Below, piece after piece: positions 1-6,931 of a stretch of 11,504 nt of DNA (position 1 is the first letter of the stretch; every line of letters starts with the position of its first letter). Under the pieces are notes generated by a model that was not told where the DNA came from, did no database searches, and saw nothing but the letters and a program-made list of their open reading frames with translations. The position numbers and the translations under genes were made by a program. This DNA comes from Ruminococcaceae bacterium UBA6364. Its GTDB lineage: Bacteria; Bacillota; Clostridia; Oscillospirales; Acutalibacteraceae. The stretch spans positions 1 to 11,504 of the forward strand of contig DJRI01000010.1 of assembly GCA_002440045.1 (NCBI GenBank). Reading direction: 5' to 3'.

Positions 1-8
1 CCGTCCAA

Positions 9-35
9 GAGCGTGTCGATTTTTTCGACACGCTC
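9..35. repeat. Perfect 11-bp hairpin upstream of dpaA
   Basis: Positions 9-19 (GAGCGTGTCGA) are exactly complementary to 25-35, with a five-T loop. There is no T-tract after the stem on either strand, so this is not a standard intrinsic terminator by itself. It lies immediately before a second, terminator-like hairpin. It may be the end of an upstream transcript or a dispersed palindromic repeat; the window holds no second copy. Confidence 0.6.
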
Positions 36-88
36 AAACGCCATAAACTGTATTGAACAGCTTATGGCGTTTTATTTATTTTGTTTTC
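36..88 (+). terminator. Intrinsic terminator of an upstream gene
   Basis: AAACGCCATAA (36-46) pairs perfectly with 62-72. CTGT (48-51) pairs with ACAG (57-60) inside it, leaving one mismatch (47/61) and a five-base loop. The stem is followed by a T-rich run (70-88). This is the form of a rho-independent terminator for a plus-strand gene left of the window. It ends only about 15-30 bases before the dpaA start codon, leaving little room for a separate dpaA promoter downstream of it. Confidence 0.7.
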
Positions 89-102
89 GGGCAGGGAATT
101 AT

Positions 103-894
103 ATGAAAAAAATTACAGTTTTGGGCGGAGACAGCCGTCTTACCACCGCTGCGGAAATACTGAGGGGCTACGGTTATGAGGTTGATATTCCCGCGGCACC
201 GTGCGAGGATGATTACAGAAGCAGCGATGTTTTGCTTTTGCCGATTCCTACAACGCGCGACGGCGAGACGCTTGCAGCGCCTAATATCAAGAAAAAAATA
301 TATTTGGCTGATATAGCGCGCAGCACACCGGACAGTACGCTGATTCTCTCGTGCAACTATATGTTTGAGGGGAAAAGATGTATTGATTACGGCAAAAACG
401 ACGCATACTGTTTACTTAACGCCGTACCGACAGCCGAGGGCGCAATTGCACTTGCAATAGAAAAAACACCGTTTACGCTTTGGGGCAGCCGTGCACTGGT
501 GATTGGCTGCGGCAGAGTGGGCAGAATACTGGCAGACCGATTAAAGGCGCTGGGCTGCCGCGTTACCGTGAGTGCAAGAAAGCTGGCGGATTTTGCGCTT
601 ATCTCGGCGGCAGGGTATTATACGGCGAAAACCGCGGAAATAAAAAAACACCTTAACTGCGATATTATTTTCAATACCGTTGACGTTAAGGTTATAGAGG
701 ATGATGATTTTAAAAAATGCACGGCAAGCCTTATTGTTGATTTATCAAGCAAGGGCGGCTTTAATGCTGCCGCTGCCGAGGAAAACGGAATTACGGCAAT
801 TAAGGCACCCGGTCTGCCGGGCAAAACCGCGCCGCAAACCGCCGGAGAAATTCTGGCGAGAACGGTGCGGGATATTTTAACAACTAATTTGTAA
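103..894 (+). CDS. dpaA: Dipicolinate synthase subunit A (SpoVFA/DpaA)
   Basis: DpaA and DpaB together convert a dihydrodipicolinate-pathway intermediate of lysine biosynthesis into dipicolinic acid. This is made in the mother cell and imported into the forespore, where it chelates calcium and gives heat resistance. The 263-residue protein (family usually near 290) opens with a GGDSR segment at 8-12. It has the conserved AVPTAEGAI block at 107-115, a Rossmann nucleotide-binding loop GCGRVG at 135-140, and the family signature APGLPG near 235-240, followed by AP-TAG. I chose the ATG at 103: family similarity starts there and an AGGGA Shine-Dalgarno lies 5 bases upstream. An open frame reaches back to 13, but it runs through the two hairpins and is not coding. 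dpaB follows after 13 bases, so the two form an operon. In Bacillus this operon is sigmaK-controlled; I could not place a convincing sigmaK promoter here. Confidence 0.95.
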   Translation: MKKITVLGGDSRLTTAAEILRGYGYEVDIPAAPCEDDYRSSDVLLLPIPTTRDGETLAAPNIKKKIYLADIARSTPDSTLILSCNYMFEGKRCIDYGKNDAYCLLNAVPTAEGAIALAIEKTPFTLWGSRALVIGCGRVGRILADRLKALGCRVTVSARKLADFALISAAGYYTAKTAEIKKHLNCDIIFNTVDVKVIEDDDFKKCTASLIVDLSSKGGFNAAAAEENGITAIKAPGLPGKTAPQTAGEILARTVRDILTTNL

Positions 895-907
895 AGAGGA
901 GAACGCT

Positions 908-1480
908 ATGAAAGATATAACACTGGGGTATGCGTTCTGCGGCTCTTTCTGCACAATAAAAAAATCTCTTGAAGCGTTGAAAGAGCTGGCGAAAAACGAT
1001 ATTAAAATAATACCCATAATGTCGCAGATAGTTTATTCAACCGATACGCGTTTCGGCAGCGCGCAGGAATTGAAGGACGAGGTGGAGGAAATATGCGGCA
1101 CAAAAATAATTCACGATATTGCCGCCGCCGAGCCTATAGGTCCTAAAAATCTGCTTGATATAATTGTTGTTTCCCCCTGCACGGGAAACACAATAGCCAA
1201 AACCGCGCTGGGTGTTACCGATACGCCGGTTACAATGGCGGTAAAGGCGCATTTGCGCAATAACAAGCCCGTGGTGCTTGCCATTGCCACAAACGACGCA
1301 TTGGGCGCGTCTGCAAAGAATATAGGGCTGCTCCATAACACAAACAATATTTATTTTGTTCCTTACCGTCAGGATGACCCGTTCGGTAAAAACAATTCGC
1401 TGGTTTGCGATTTCTCGCTTATTCCCCAAACGGTTGAAAAAGCGCTTTCGGGCGAGCAGCTACAGCCGGTAATTCTTTGA
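908..1480 (+). CDS. dpaB: Dipicolinate synthase subunit B (SpoVFB/DpaB)
   Basis: This is the flavoprotein-fold partner of DpaA in dipicolinic acid synthesis; both subunits are needed in Bacillus. The 190-residue length is close to the usual size of about 195-200. The flavoprotein-family N-terminus is visible as GYAFCGSFCT (7-16). The central VVSPCTGNTIAKTALGVTD block (87-105) and the VLAIATNDALG block (123-133) are strongly conserved in SpoVFB. The ATG at 908 has a strong AGAGGAG ribosome site about 6 bases upstream and starts 13 bases after the dpaA stop, which suggests coupled expression. A long hairpin terminates the operon right after the stop codon. The identification rests on both sequence and gene order, so it is secure. 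Confidence 0.95.
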   Translation: MKDITLGYAFCGSFCTIKKSLEALKELAKNDIKIIPIMSQIVYSTDTRFGSAQELKDEVEEICGTKIIHDIAAAEPIGPKNLLDIIVVSPCTGNTIAKTALGVTDTPVTMAVKAHLRNNKPVVLAIATNDALGASAKNIGLLHNTNNIYFVPYRQDDPFGKNNSLVCDFSLIPQTVEKALSGEQLQPVIL

Positions 1481-1537
1481 AAAAGTTATAAAAAAGGCTC
1501 CCATCTGTTTTGGCTTACGCCAAAAAGATGGGAGCCT
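1481..1537. terminator. Bidirectional terminator between dpaB and the alcohol dehydrogenase gene
   Basis: AGGCTCCCATCT (1495-1506) pairs perfectly with 1526-1537. Inside, TTTTGGC (1508-1514) pairs with GCCAAAA (1519-1525) around a four-base loop, giving 19 base pairs with a single bulged G. On the minus strand the stem is followed by TTTTT (1491-1495) and a second T-run, making it a strong terminator for the alcohol dehydrogenase gene ending at 1552. On the plus strand only a weaker T-rich stretch follows, so it may serve dpaAB as well. Confidence 0.85.
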
Positions 1538-1551
1538 AAGTGTTTAATTAT

Positions 1552-2697
1552 TTACATAAGGCTTTTGTAAAGCTCTGCAATTTCTTCAACGCTTGTGTCT
1601 CTCGGGTTGCCCGGGCGGCAAGCGTCGGCATAGGCTGATTCGGCAAGCGCCGGAATATCCTCTTCCTTAACAATGCCCTTAAGCGTGGTGGGAATACCTA
1701 CGTCCTCAGCAAGCTGACGAACCGCGTCAACCGCTGCCTTGCGGTATTCTTCAACCGACATATCGTCAACGCCCTTAACGCCCATTGCCTTTGCAATGTC
1801 CTTATATTTCTCGCCGGTGTACTCAGCGTTATAAGCCATTACGGTAGGCAGAAGAATTGCGCAGGCTTTGCCGTGCGGTGTGTCGTAATAAGCCGAAAGC
1901 GTGTGCGCCATTGAGTGGTCAACGCCGAGGCCTACGTTAGAGAAGCCCATACCGGCAACATACTGACCGAGCGCCATGCCCTCTCTGCCTTCCTTGCCGT
2001 TCTTAACGGCGTCGCGCAGCGAGCGTGCAATAATTTCGATAGCCTTAATGTGGAACATATCCGAAAGCTCCCAAGCGCCTTTTGTAATGTAGCCCTCAAT
2101 TGCGTGCGTAAGCGCGTCCATACCTGTTGCCGCAGTAAGCGAAGCGGGCATAGAGCTCATCATTTCGGGGTCGACAACAGCAACAACGGGAATGTCGTGC
2201 GTGTCAACGCAGACAAATTTGCGTTTCTTTTCAACATCGGTTATAACATAGTTGATTGTAACCTCTGCCGCTGTGCCTGCGGTTGTGGGCACTGCAATAA
2301 TCGGAACGCTGGGCTTTTTTGTGGGCGAAACGCCTTCAAGCGAGCGAACGTCCGAAAATTCGGGGTTAGTAATAATAATGCCGATTGCCTTTGCCGTATC
2401 CATTGAAGAACCGCCGCCGACAGCTACGATGCAATCCGCACCGCTCTCTTTAAAAGAAGCAACGCCGTGCTGAACGTTTTCAATAGTCGGGTTGGGTTTA
2501 ATATCGGAATATACAGTATATGCTATGCCGGCTTCATCGAGAAGGTCTGTAACCTTTTTTGTGATGCCGAATTTTATAAGGTCGGGGTCAGACGCAACAA
2601 ATGCTTTTTTAAGACCGCGTGCCTTAATTTCTTCGGGAACAGCTTTAAGTGCGCCCGCGCCATGATAAGAAGTCTCATTCAACGTAAATCTTTGCAT
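1552..2697 (-). CDS. fucO: Iron-containing alcohol dehydrogenase, lactaldehyde reductase (FucO) type
   Basis: Group III iron-dependent, NAD-linked alcohol dehydrogenase. It closely resembles E. coli FucO, which reduces L-lactaldehyde to (S)-1,2-propanediol during anaerobic fucose or rhamnose breakdown. The 381-residue length matches the usual 383. The cofactor loop GGGSSMDT is at 94-101 and the PTTAGT block at 137-142. The four metal ligands are present as Asp194 and His198 (MDALTHAIEGY) and His261 and His275 (DHSMAH...TPHG), with the additional conserved His265. I chose the ATG at 2697: it matches the family N-terminus (LNET) and follows an AGGGTGGT ribosome site. The frame stays open to 2829, but that stretch overlaps the leader and promoter. 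No fucose or rhamnose genes are adjacent, so the in vivo substrate is inferred; a general fermentative aldehyde reductase is the alternative. Confidence 0.92.
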   Translation of the reverse strand: MQRFTLNETSYHGAGALKAVPEEIKARGLKKAFVASDPDLIKFGITKKVTDLLDEAGIAYTVYSDIKPNPTIENVQHGVASFKESGADCIVAVGGGSSMDTAKAIGIIITNPEFSDVRSLEGVSPTKKPSVPIIAVPTTAGTAAEVTINYVITDVEKKRKFVCVDTHDIPVVAVVDPEMMSSMPASLTAATGMDALTHAIEGYITKGAWELSDMFHIKAIEIIARSLRDAVKNGKEGREGMALGQYVAGMGFSNVGLGVDHSMAHTLSAYYDTPHGKACAILLPTVMAYNAEYTGEKYKDIAKAMGVKGVDDMSVEEYRKAAVDAVRQLAEDVGIPTTLKGIVKEEDIPALAESAYADACRPGNPRDTSVEEIAELYKSLM

Positions 2698-2717
2698 ATA
2701 AACCACCCTTTTTACGA

Positions 2718-2793
2718 TTGAAACACAAGGTTTCAAATTTTTGTTTTGAAATAAGAAGCAAAGGCGGCGTTCTTTATAAACCGCGCTTCTTAT
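2718..2793 (-). promoter_or_regulatory. Folded 5' leader of the alcohol dehydrogenase gene
   Basis: Two inverted repeats lie between the proposed transcription start and the start codon. TTGAAAC (2718-2724) pairs with 2730-2736 over a five-base loop. ATAAGAAGC (2751-2759) pairs with 2785-2793, with an inner GCGG/CCGC helix (2764-2767 with 2781-2784). There is no T-run typical of an attenuator and I recognise no riboswitch class. The structure could affect stability or translation; function is not shown. Confidence 0.4.
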
Positions 2794-2799
2794 GTTTTT

Positions 2800-2828
2800 A
2801 TTATATACCGATTTTTCGTGAATTTCCA
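2800..2828 (-). promoter_or_regulatory. Candidate sigmaA promoter of the alcohol dehydrogenase gene
   Basis: On the minus strand a perfect TATAAT -10 box (2805-2800) is preceded after 17 bases by TGGAAA (2828-2823), a 4-of-6 match to the -35 consensus. It would give a leader of about 95 bases. Confidence 0.55.
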
Positions 2829-2832
2829 TATT

Positions 2833-2872
2833 TTGTGAAAAAATTAACCGATTTCTAAAAATCCGTTCACAA
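2833..2872. promoter_or_regulatory. Rex-like operator candidate within an imperfect palindrome
   Basis: Positions 2833-2850 read TTGTGAA-AAAA-TTAACCG. This is close to the known Rex redox-repressor pattern TTGTTAA-N4-TTAACAA (6 of 7 in the first half, 5 of 7 in the second). It lies just upstream of the proposed -35 box of the fermentative alcohol dehydrogenase, a gene class often controlled by Rex in Clostridia. TTGTGAA recurs inverted as TTCACAA at 2866-2872, and AACCGATTT (2846-2854) is almost palindromic with 2859-2867. The assignment is inferred from pattern and context. Confidence 0.35.
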
Positions 2873-2897
2873 TTTATTAACCGTGCTTTTCACGCTC

Positions 2898-2926
2898 TTG
2901 ACTTAATTGCGCTTTACATTTATTAT
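2898..2926 (+). promoter_or_regulatory. SigmaA promoter of the four-gene GNAT/lipoprotein/regulator unit
   Basis: TTGACT (2898-2903, 5 of 6 to the -35 consensus) is separated by exactly 17 bases from TATTAT (2921-2926). Transcription would start about 25 bases before the ATG at 2958, leaving room for the AAGGAAG ribosome site at 2941-2947. Confidence 0.75.
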
Positions 2927-2957
2927 ATAGGTATCTAAAAAAGGAAGTTACAGTTTT

Positions 2958-3512
2958 ATGATATACGAAACCAAAGAAATTGTTTTAAAAGACGGCACAA
3001 ACGCTCTTTTCAGGGCGCCGCTTAAAGAGGACGCCGAAGAGATGTTAAACTATCTTAAAACGGTATGCGGCGAAACCGAATTTTTGGCAAACTACCCCGA
3101 GGATATAAAAGCAGACGTTTGTGGCGAAAGAGATTATCTTGAAAAGCTTATTTTTTCGCCCGACAACCTTATGATTGTTTGCACCGTGAACGGCAAAATT
3201 GCGGGTAACTGCCAAATTGTTTTTTCGCAAAAATCAAAAACGAAACACCGCGCAACGCTTATGATTGGTATTTTGAAAAAATATTGGGGCAACGGTATAG
3301 GCACAAAAATGTTTGAAGAAATGGAAAACGCCGCAAAACAGCGCGGCGTAACACAGCTTGAGCTTCAGTATATAGAGGGTAACGAGCGCGCCGCGGCGCT
3401 TTATAAAAAAGCGGGATTTAAAGAGGTCGCCGAATTGCCCGATATATTTAAGTTTTCGGACGGCACTTTTAAAAAAGAAATATATATGCGAAAGCTTATT
3501 GAGAGGAACTGA
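2958..3512 (+). CDS. GNAT family N-acetyltransferase
   Basis: This protein probably transfers an acetyl group from acetyl-CoA to an amine, either a small molecule or a protein N-terminus; the acceptor is unknown. In its 184 residues, the acetyl-CoA phosphate-binding motif A is visible as YWGNGIGTKMF (109-119). It is followed by the usual motif B pattern N-ERAAALYKKAGF (142-154), the GNAT signature near the C-terminus. The ATG at 2958 follows an AAGGAAG ribosome site 10 bases upstream. It is the first gene of a plus-strand unit: the lipoprotein start codon lies 3 bases after its stop codon. The resemblance is to the RimJ/RimL-like side of the superfamily, but the sequence does not identify a substrate. 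Confidence 0.88.
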   Translation: MIYETKEIVLKDGTNALFRAPLKEDAEEMLNYLKTVCGETEFLANYPEDIKADVCGERDYLEKLIFSPDNLMIVCTVNGKIAGNCQIVFSQKSKTKHRATLMIGILKKYWGNGIGTKMFEEMENAAKQRGVTQLELQYIEGNERAAALYKKAGFKEVAELPDIFKFSDGTFKKEIYMRKLIERN

Positions 3513-3515
3513 CTT

Positions 3516-4598
3516 ATGAAAAACGCCGAAAGATTAATTTGCATTGCGCTTGTTGCGCTTATTCTCACCTTTTCATCGTCCTGCTCGGGCGGCGTCGTAA
3601 AAACAAAAGAGCTTTCGCAGAACATAACGCAAACGACGGTTATACAAGAAAGTAAGCTCGAAAAAAATGCCGATTACAAAAAATTTCTTTCGGCATTTTC
3701 GCAGGATATTACCGTTCCCGGGCTTTTTGAAGGGCTTATTCCGCAGGGAATTTGCTTTGACAGCGAAAACGGAAACATTATAATAAGCGGCTATTATGAA
3801 AAAGGCGAGCTGCCGTCAATGCTCTGCATTGTAAACGCCGACACAAAAAAGCTTTTAAAAAGCGTTAAAATCGAAACAGAAACCGGAAGCGTTTATACGG
3901 GTCACGCGGGCGGCCTTGCTTCAAGCGACGGCTATATTTACATAACGAGCGACGGCGAAGCCATGGTAATTAAAAAAAGCGACCTTTACAGCACCGAAAA
4001 CGGCAAAGAAGTAAAGGTAACAAGCAATTTTAAGCTTAATACAGACGGCTCTTTTGCAAACGTTACAAACGGCGTTTTGTGGGCGGGCACATTTTCCGAA
4101 AACTCTAAAAAAGTTCATTCCGAAGCAGACACGGTGTTCACGCTCCCCTCGGGCGAAACGTTTTATGCCTATTGCGAGGGGTATATTCTTGAAAACGGAT
4201 TGCCCTCGGTTAAAAAGCTCAACTCCGAAAACAGCGGTTATATTCCCGATTATTATTTTGCGATACCCGACGAAGTTCAGGGTATGACAGTCACAAAAAC
4301 GGGACAATTCATATTCAGCTCAAGCTATGGCAGGCGAAACGATTCTGTCATTCGCGTTTTTGACGACATTACCCTTTCACAAGCGGTGGGCACAGCAAAC
4401 ATAGACGGCATTGAAATTGACCTTAAAGCGGCTTCTGCGGATATTTTAAAAACGCAATACACCGCGCCGCCCATGGCAGAGGGCGTTGACTGTTACGACG
4501 GAAAGCTTGTTTTGCTGTTTGAGTCGGGCGCTTCAAAATACAGAAGCCACGGCGGAAAATACCCGTCGGATATGCTGTTTTTTGCAGAATTTGAATAA
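3516..4598 (+). CDS. Putative lipoprotein with beta-propeller-like repeats
   Basis: I recognise no named family. The 360-residue protein begins with a charged N-terminus, a hydrophobic stretch (residues 8-19) and SSSC with Cys23 followed by SGG. This is a plausible but non-ideal lipoprotein signal, with Ser instead of Leu at -3, so the protein is probably anchored outside the membrane. The body holds recurring blade-like units of the form QG/GG-x(4-6)-hydrophobic strand: about 76-94 (PQGICF...IIISGYY), 130-147 (HAGGLASSDGYIYITSDG), 254-270 (VQGMTV...FIFSSS) and 322-337 (EGVDCYDGKLVLLFES). Such repeats are typical of SMP-30/NHL/YncE-type propellers, but no catalytic residues can be assigned. 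The start follows the preceding GNAT stop by 3 bases with GAGAGG upstream. It is probably cotranscribed with the GNAT before it and perhaps the regulator after it. Confidence 0.75.
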   Translation: MKNAERLICIALVALILTFSSSCSGGVVKTKELSQNITQTTVIQESKLEKNADYKKFLSAFSQDITVPGLFEGLIPQGICFDSENGNIIISGYYEKGELPSMLCIVNADTKKLLKSVKIETETGSVYTGHAGGLASSDGYIYITSDGEAMVIKKSDLYSTENGKEVKVTSNFKLNTDGSFANVTNGVLWAGTFSENSKKVHSEADTVFTLPSGETFYAYCEGYILENGLPSVKKLNSENSGYIPDYYFAIPDEVQGMTVTKTGQFIFSSSYGRRNDSVIRVFDDITLSQAVGTANIDGIEIDLKAASADILKTQYTAPPMAEGVDCYDGKLVLLFESGASKYRSHGGKYPSDMLFFAEFE

Positions 4599-4631
4599 GC
4601 ATAAGAGAGCCTAACCCTCTTATGCCTAACC
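4599..4631 (+). promoter_or_regulatory. Intercistronic hairpin with repeated GCCTAACC
   Basis: GCATAAGAG (4599-4607) is perfectly complementary to 4617-4625 across a nine-base loop, starting directly after the lipoprotein stop codon. GCCTAACC occurs twice, at 4609-4616 in the loop and at 4624-4631. No T-tract follows, so full termination is unlikely. It could reduce read-through, stabilise the upstream message, or be a binding site for the downstream HTH protein. Confidence 0.45.
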
Positions 4632-4654
4632 GTATTTAAAAGAGGTGTAAAAAA

Positions 4655-6391
4655 ATGAAGTTCAGTGAACAGCTGAATATTTTTATAGATAACATCGGGT
4701 GCTCTGCAAAGGTTTTAAGCGATAAGTCGGGGCTTTCGCCCGCCACTTTAAGCCGTTATCGCTCGGGCGAACGCGTCCCCGAAACAAATTCGGAAGCATT
4801 CTCGGCGCTTGTAAAGGCGATTTCGTCGCTTTCAAATTCCGAAGCGCTTAATGAAGAAAGCATAACCGACGCGTTTTTAAAATGCAGCGACATAACGCTT
4901 GTTGACAAAGAGCAGTTAAGAAAAAATTTCAACACGCTTCTTAATATTCTCGATATAAACATCGCGCGGTTTTGCAGATATACAAACTATGACTCATCTA
5001 CAATCTTCCGCTTTCGCAACGGTTCAAGAAAGCCTTCCGACCCTACGCTTTTTGCGTCAAGCGTTGCGGGGTTCGTCTCTTCCGAAATGGACTCGCCGCA
5101 GAACATTGCCGTTATGGCAAAGCTTTTTGACTGCGACGAAAAAGAGCTTTCGGAACAATCGGCGCGCTTTTCGCGCATACAAAACTGGCTTTTAACGGGA
5201 AAGGGCGAAAAGCCCGACAGCATTTTGGAATTTCTTGAAAAGCTTAACAGCTTTGACCTCAACGAATACATAAAAGCCATTCATTTTGATGAAATGAAAG
5301 TCCCCTCTCTGCCCTTTATTTTGCCCACATCAAAAAAATACCGCGGACTTAAAGAGATGATGGAAAGCGAGCTTGACTTTTTAAAAGCGACGGTGCTTTC
5401 AAAATCGACTGCGCCCGTTATTATGTACAGTGATATGCCCATGTCGGAAATGGCAAAAGACAAGGATTTTGCTAAAAAATGGATGTTCGGTATGGCGCTG
5501 ATGCTAAAAAAAGGACTTCATCTTCACCAGATTCACAACCTTGACCGCTCGTTTGAGGATATGATGCTCGGGCTTGAAAGCTGGATTCCGATGTATATGA
5601 CGGGGCAGATTTCGCCTTATTATCTCAAAAACATTCAGAACAACGTTTTTCTTCACCTTTTAAAGGTCTCGGGCGCCGCCGCGCTTTCGGGCGAGGCAAT
5701 TGCTGGCTTTCACGAAAACGGCGAATACTATTTGACAAAGCAGAAAGAAGAAGTCGGCTATTATAACAAGCGCGCAACCGAATTGCTCAAATCGGCACAG
5801 CCTCTTATGGAAATATACCGCGAGGAACAGTCAGCCGCGCTTAACGCTTTTCTTGCGGCAGACGCCGAAATTCCGCAAAAAAGAAGAAACACGCTTTCTT
5901 CTCTTCCGATTTACACAATAAAGCAGAGCACTCTTGAAGAAATGCTTAAAGCGCACGGCGTTTCGCCCGAAACCGTTCCGGGTATTCTTAAATACGCCGC
6001 GTCACAGCGCGCAATCATAGAGGAAATACTGAAAATTTCAACGGTAGAAGACGAAATTCCGGCACTGAGCGAAACCGAGTTTTCAGAAAATCCCATGACG
6101 CTGTCGCTTTCGGGTATGTTTTATGAAAAAGATATTCCGTATACATATGAAGAATATCTTACGCACCTTTCGCAGACCGAAAAATTTAAAAAGCGCCACG
6201 AAACATATTCGTTCCGTCACACTTCGCAAAGGACGTTTAAAAACCTGAGGGTAATAATTCACGAAGGCTCGTGGGTGATGATTTCAAAAAACAAGTCCCC
6301 TGCCATACATTTTGTGATTCATCACCCGAAACTGCGCTCTGCAATTGAAAACTTTATCCCGCCTATGGTGGAGAATGACGAAGATGAATAA
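4655..6391 (+). CDS. Large regulator-like protein with two N-terminal HTH segments
   Basis: This 578-residue protein is probably DNA-binding and cytoplasmic, with no signal or membrane segment. Residues 16-41 (SAKVLSDKSGLSPATLSRYR...) form an XRE/Cro-type helix-turn-helix. Residues 100-127 (DINIARFCRYTNYDSSTIFRFRNG) repeat the pattern, so there appear to be two tandem HTH units. Residues 190-400 contain a dense conserved-looking core (APVIMYSDMP 253-262, KKGLHLHQIHNLDRSFEDMMLGLESWIPMYM 285-315, GEYYLTKQKEEVGYY 356-370). I cannot name it; it may be a ligand- or stress-sensing module. The C-terminus (515-570) has a KNLRV-x-EGSWVMISK segment and a His-rich IHFVIHHP stretch. The ATG at 4655 follows AGAGGTG by 7 bases. 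The stop overlaps the next GNAT gene by 8 bases, which suggests translational coupling. HTH assignment is good; the target and signal are unknown. Confidence 0.72.
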   Translation: MKFSEQLNIFIDNIGCSAKVLSDKSGLSPATLSRYRSGERVPETNSEAFSALVKAISSLSNSEALNEESITDAFLKCSDITLVDKEQLRKNFNTLLNILDINIARFCRYTNYDSSTIFRFRNGSRKPSDPTLFASSVAGFVSSEMDSPQNIAVMAKLFDCDEKELSEQSARFSRIQNWLLTGKGEKPDSILEFLEKLNSFDLNEYIKAIHFDEMKVPSLPFILPTSKKYRGLKEMMESELDFLKATVLSKSTAPVIMYSDMPMSEMAKDKDFAKKWMFGMALMLKKGLHLHQIHNLDRSFEDMMLGLESWIPMYMTGQISPYYLKNIQNNVFLHLLKVSGAAALSGEAIAGFHENGEYYLTKQKEEVGYYNKRATELLKSAQPLMEIYREEQSAALNAFLAADAEIPQKRRNTLSSLPIYTIKQSTLEEMLKAHGVSPETVPGILKYAASQRAIIEEILKISTVEDEIPALSETEFSENPMTLSLSGMFYEKDIPYTYEEYLTHLSQTEKFKKRHETYSFRHTSQRTFKNLRVIIHEGSWVMISKNKSPAIHFVIHHPKLRSAIENFIPPMVENDEDE

Positions 6392-6860
6392 CAAAAACGG
6401 TTTTGAATATGAAATTATACGCATAACCGAGAAAAAAGAGCTTATTCCCGAAGCCGCCGAATGGTTTTCAAAAAAATGGAATATTCCGAAAAGCGCCTAT
6501 ATCGAAAGTATGAACGACGCGCTTTCCGCCGAAAAAGGCTTTCCGCAATGGTATCTTGCAATAAAGGGCGGCAAAATAATCGGCGGGCTTGGCGTTATTG
6601 AAAACGATTTTCACGAAAGAAAAGACCTTTCACCGAATGTGTGCGCAGTTTTTGTCGAAGAAAGCGCAAGAAAAAACGGCGTTGCACGCGCGCTTTTAAA
6701 CCTCGTCTGCAACGATATGAAAGAAAAAGAGATAGACACGCTCTATCTTTTAACGGACCACACCTCGTTTTATGAGCGCTGCGGCTGGGAATTTTTATGT
6801 CCCGTTTTCGGCGACGGCGAAAAAACGCCATCAAGAATGTATGTTCACAAAAATTGTTAA
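6384..6860 (+). CDS. GNAT family N-acetyltransferase (second)
   Basis: This is a 158-residue acetyl-CoA-dependent N-acetyltransferase of unknown acceptor. The motif A loop is RKNGVA (96-101) after the strand NVCAVFVEE, and SFYERCGWEF (129-138) is the usual C-terminal GNAT element; its Tyr may act as the general acid. I prefer the ATG at 6384, with GGAG (6370-6373) 10 bases upstream; the ATG at 6375 lies too close to that site. The gene overlaps the regulator gene by 8 bases and ends the plus-strand unit before a strong terminator. It differs clearly from the GNAT at 2958, so the two are not a recent duplication. A link to the regulator, for example as the modified output or a resistance function, is inference from the overlap only. 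Confidence 0.87.
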   Translation: MNNKNGFEYEIIRITEKKELIPEAAEWFSKKWNIPKSAYIESMNDALSAEKGFPQWYLAIKGGKIIGGLGVIENDFHERKDLSPNVCAVFVEESARKNGVARALLNLVCNDMKEKEIDTLYLLTDHTSFYERCGWEFLCPVFGDGEKTPSRMYVHKNC

Positions 6861-6931
6861 TTCAGTGCAATTATTCGTGTAAAAATACGCGTTTTTCGTC
6901 TTAAATTTCACACTAAAATACACGAACAACA

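Noticed and set aside
13..102. N-terminal extension of dpaA starting from GTG at 13
   Set aside because: It runs through two hairpins, has no family similarity, and a ribosome site precedes the ATG at 103 where homology begins.
1037..1429. Minus-strand open frame opposite dpaB, and similar long antisense frames opposite other genes
   Set aside because: These mirror the codon pattern of confidently identified genes and have no ribosome sites or family features.
2698..2829. N-terminal extension of the alcohol dehydrogenase by 44 residues
   Set aside because: The FucO family starts at the Met encoded at 2697, and the upstream stretch contains the -10 box and leader hairpins.
6861..6931. Small gene or RNA between the second GNAT gene and the terminator
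   Set aside because: Only an 8-bp inverted repeat and an ACGCGT palindrome are present; there is no promoter, ribosome site or frame.
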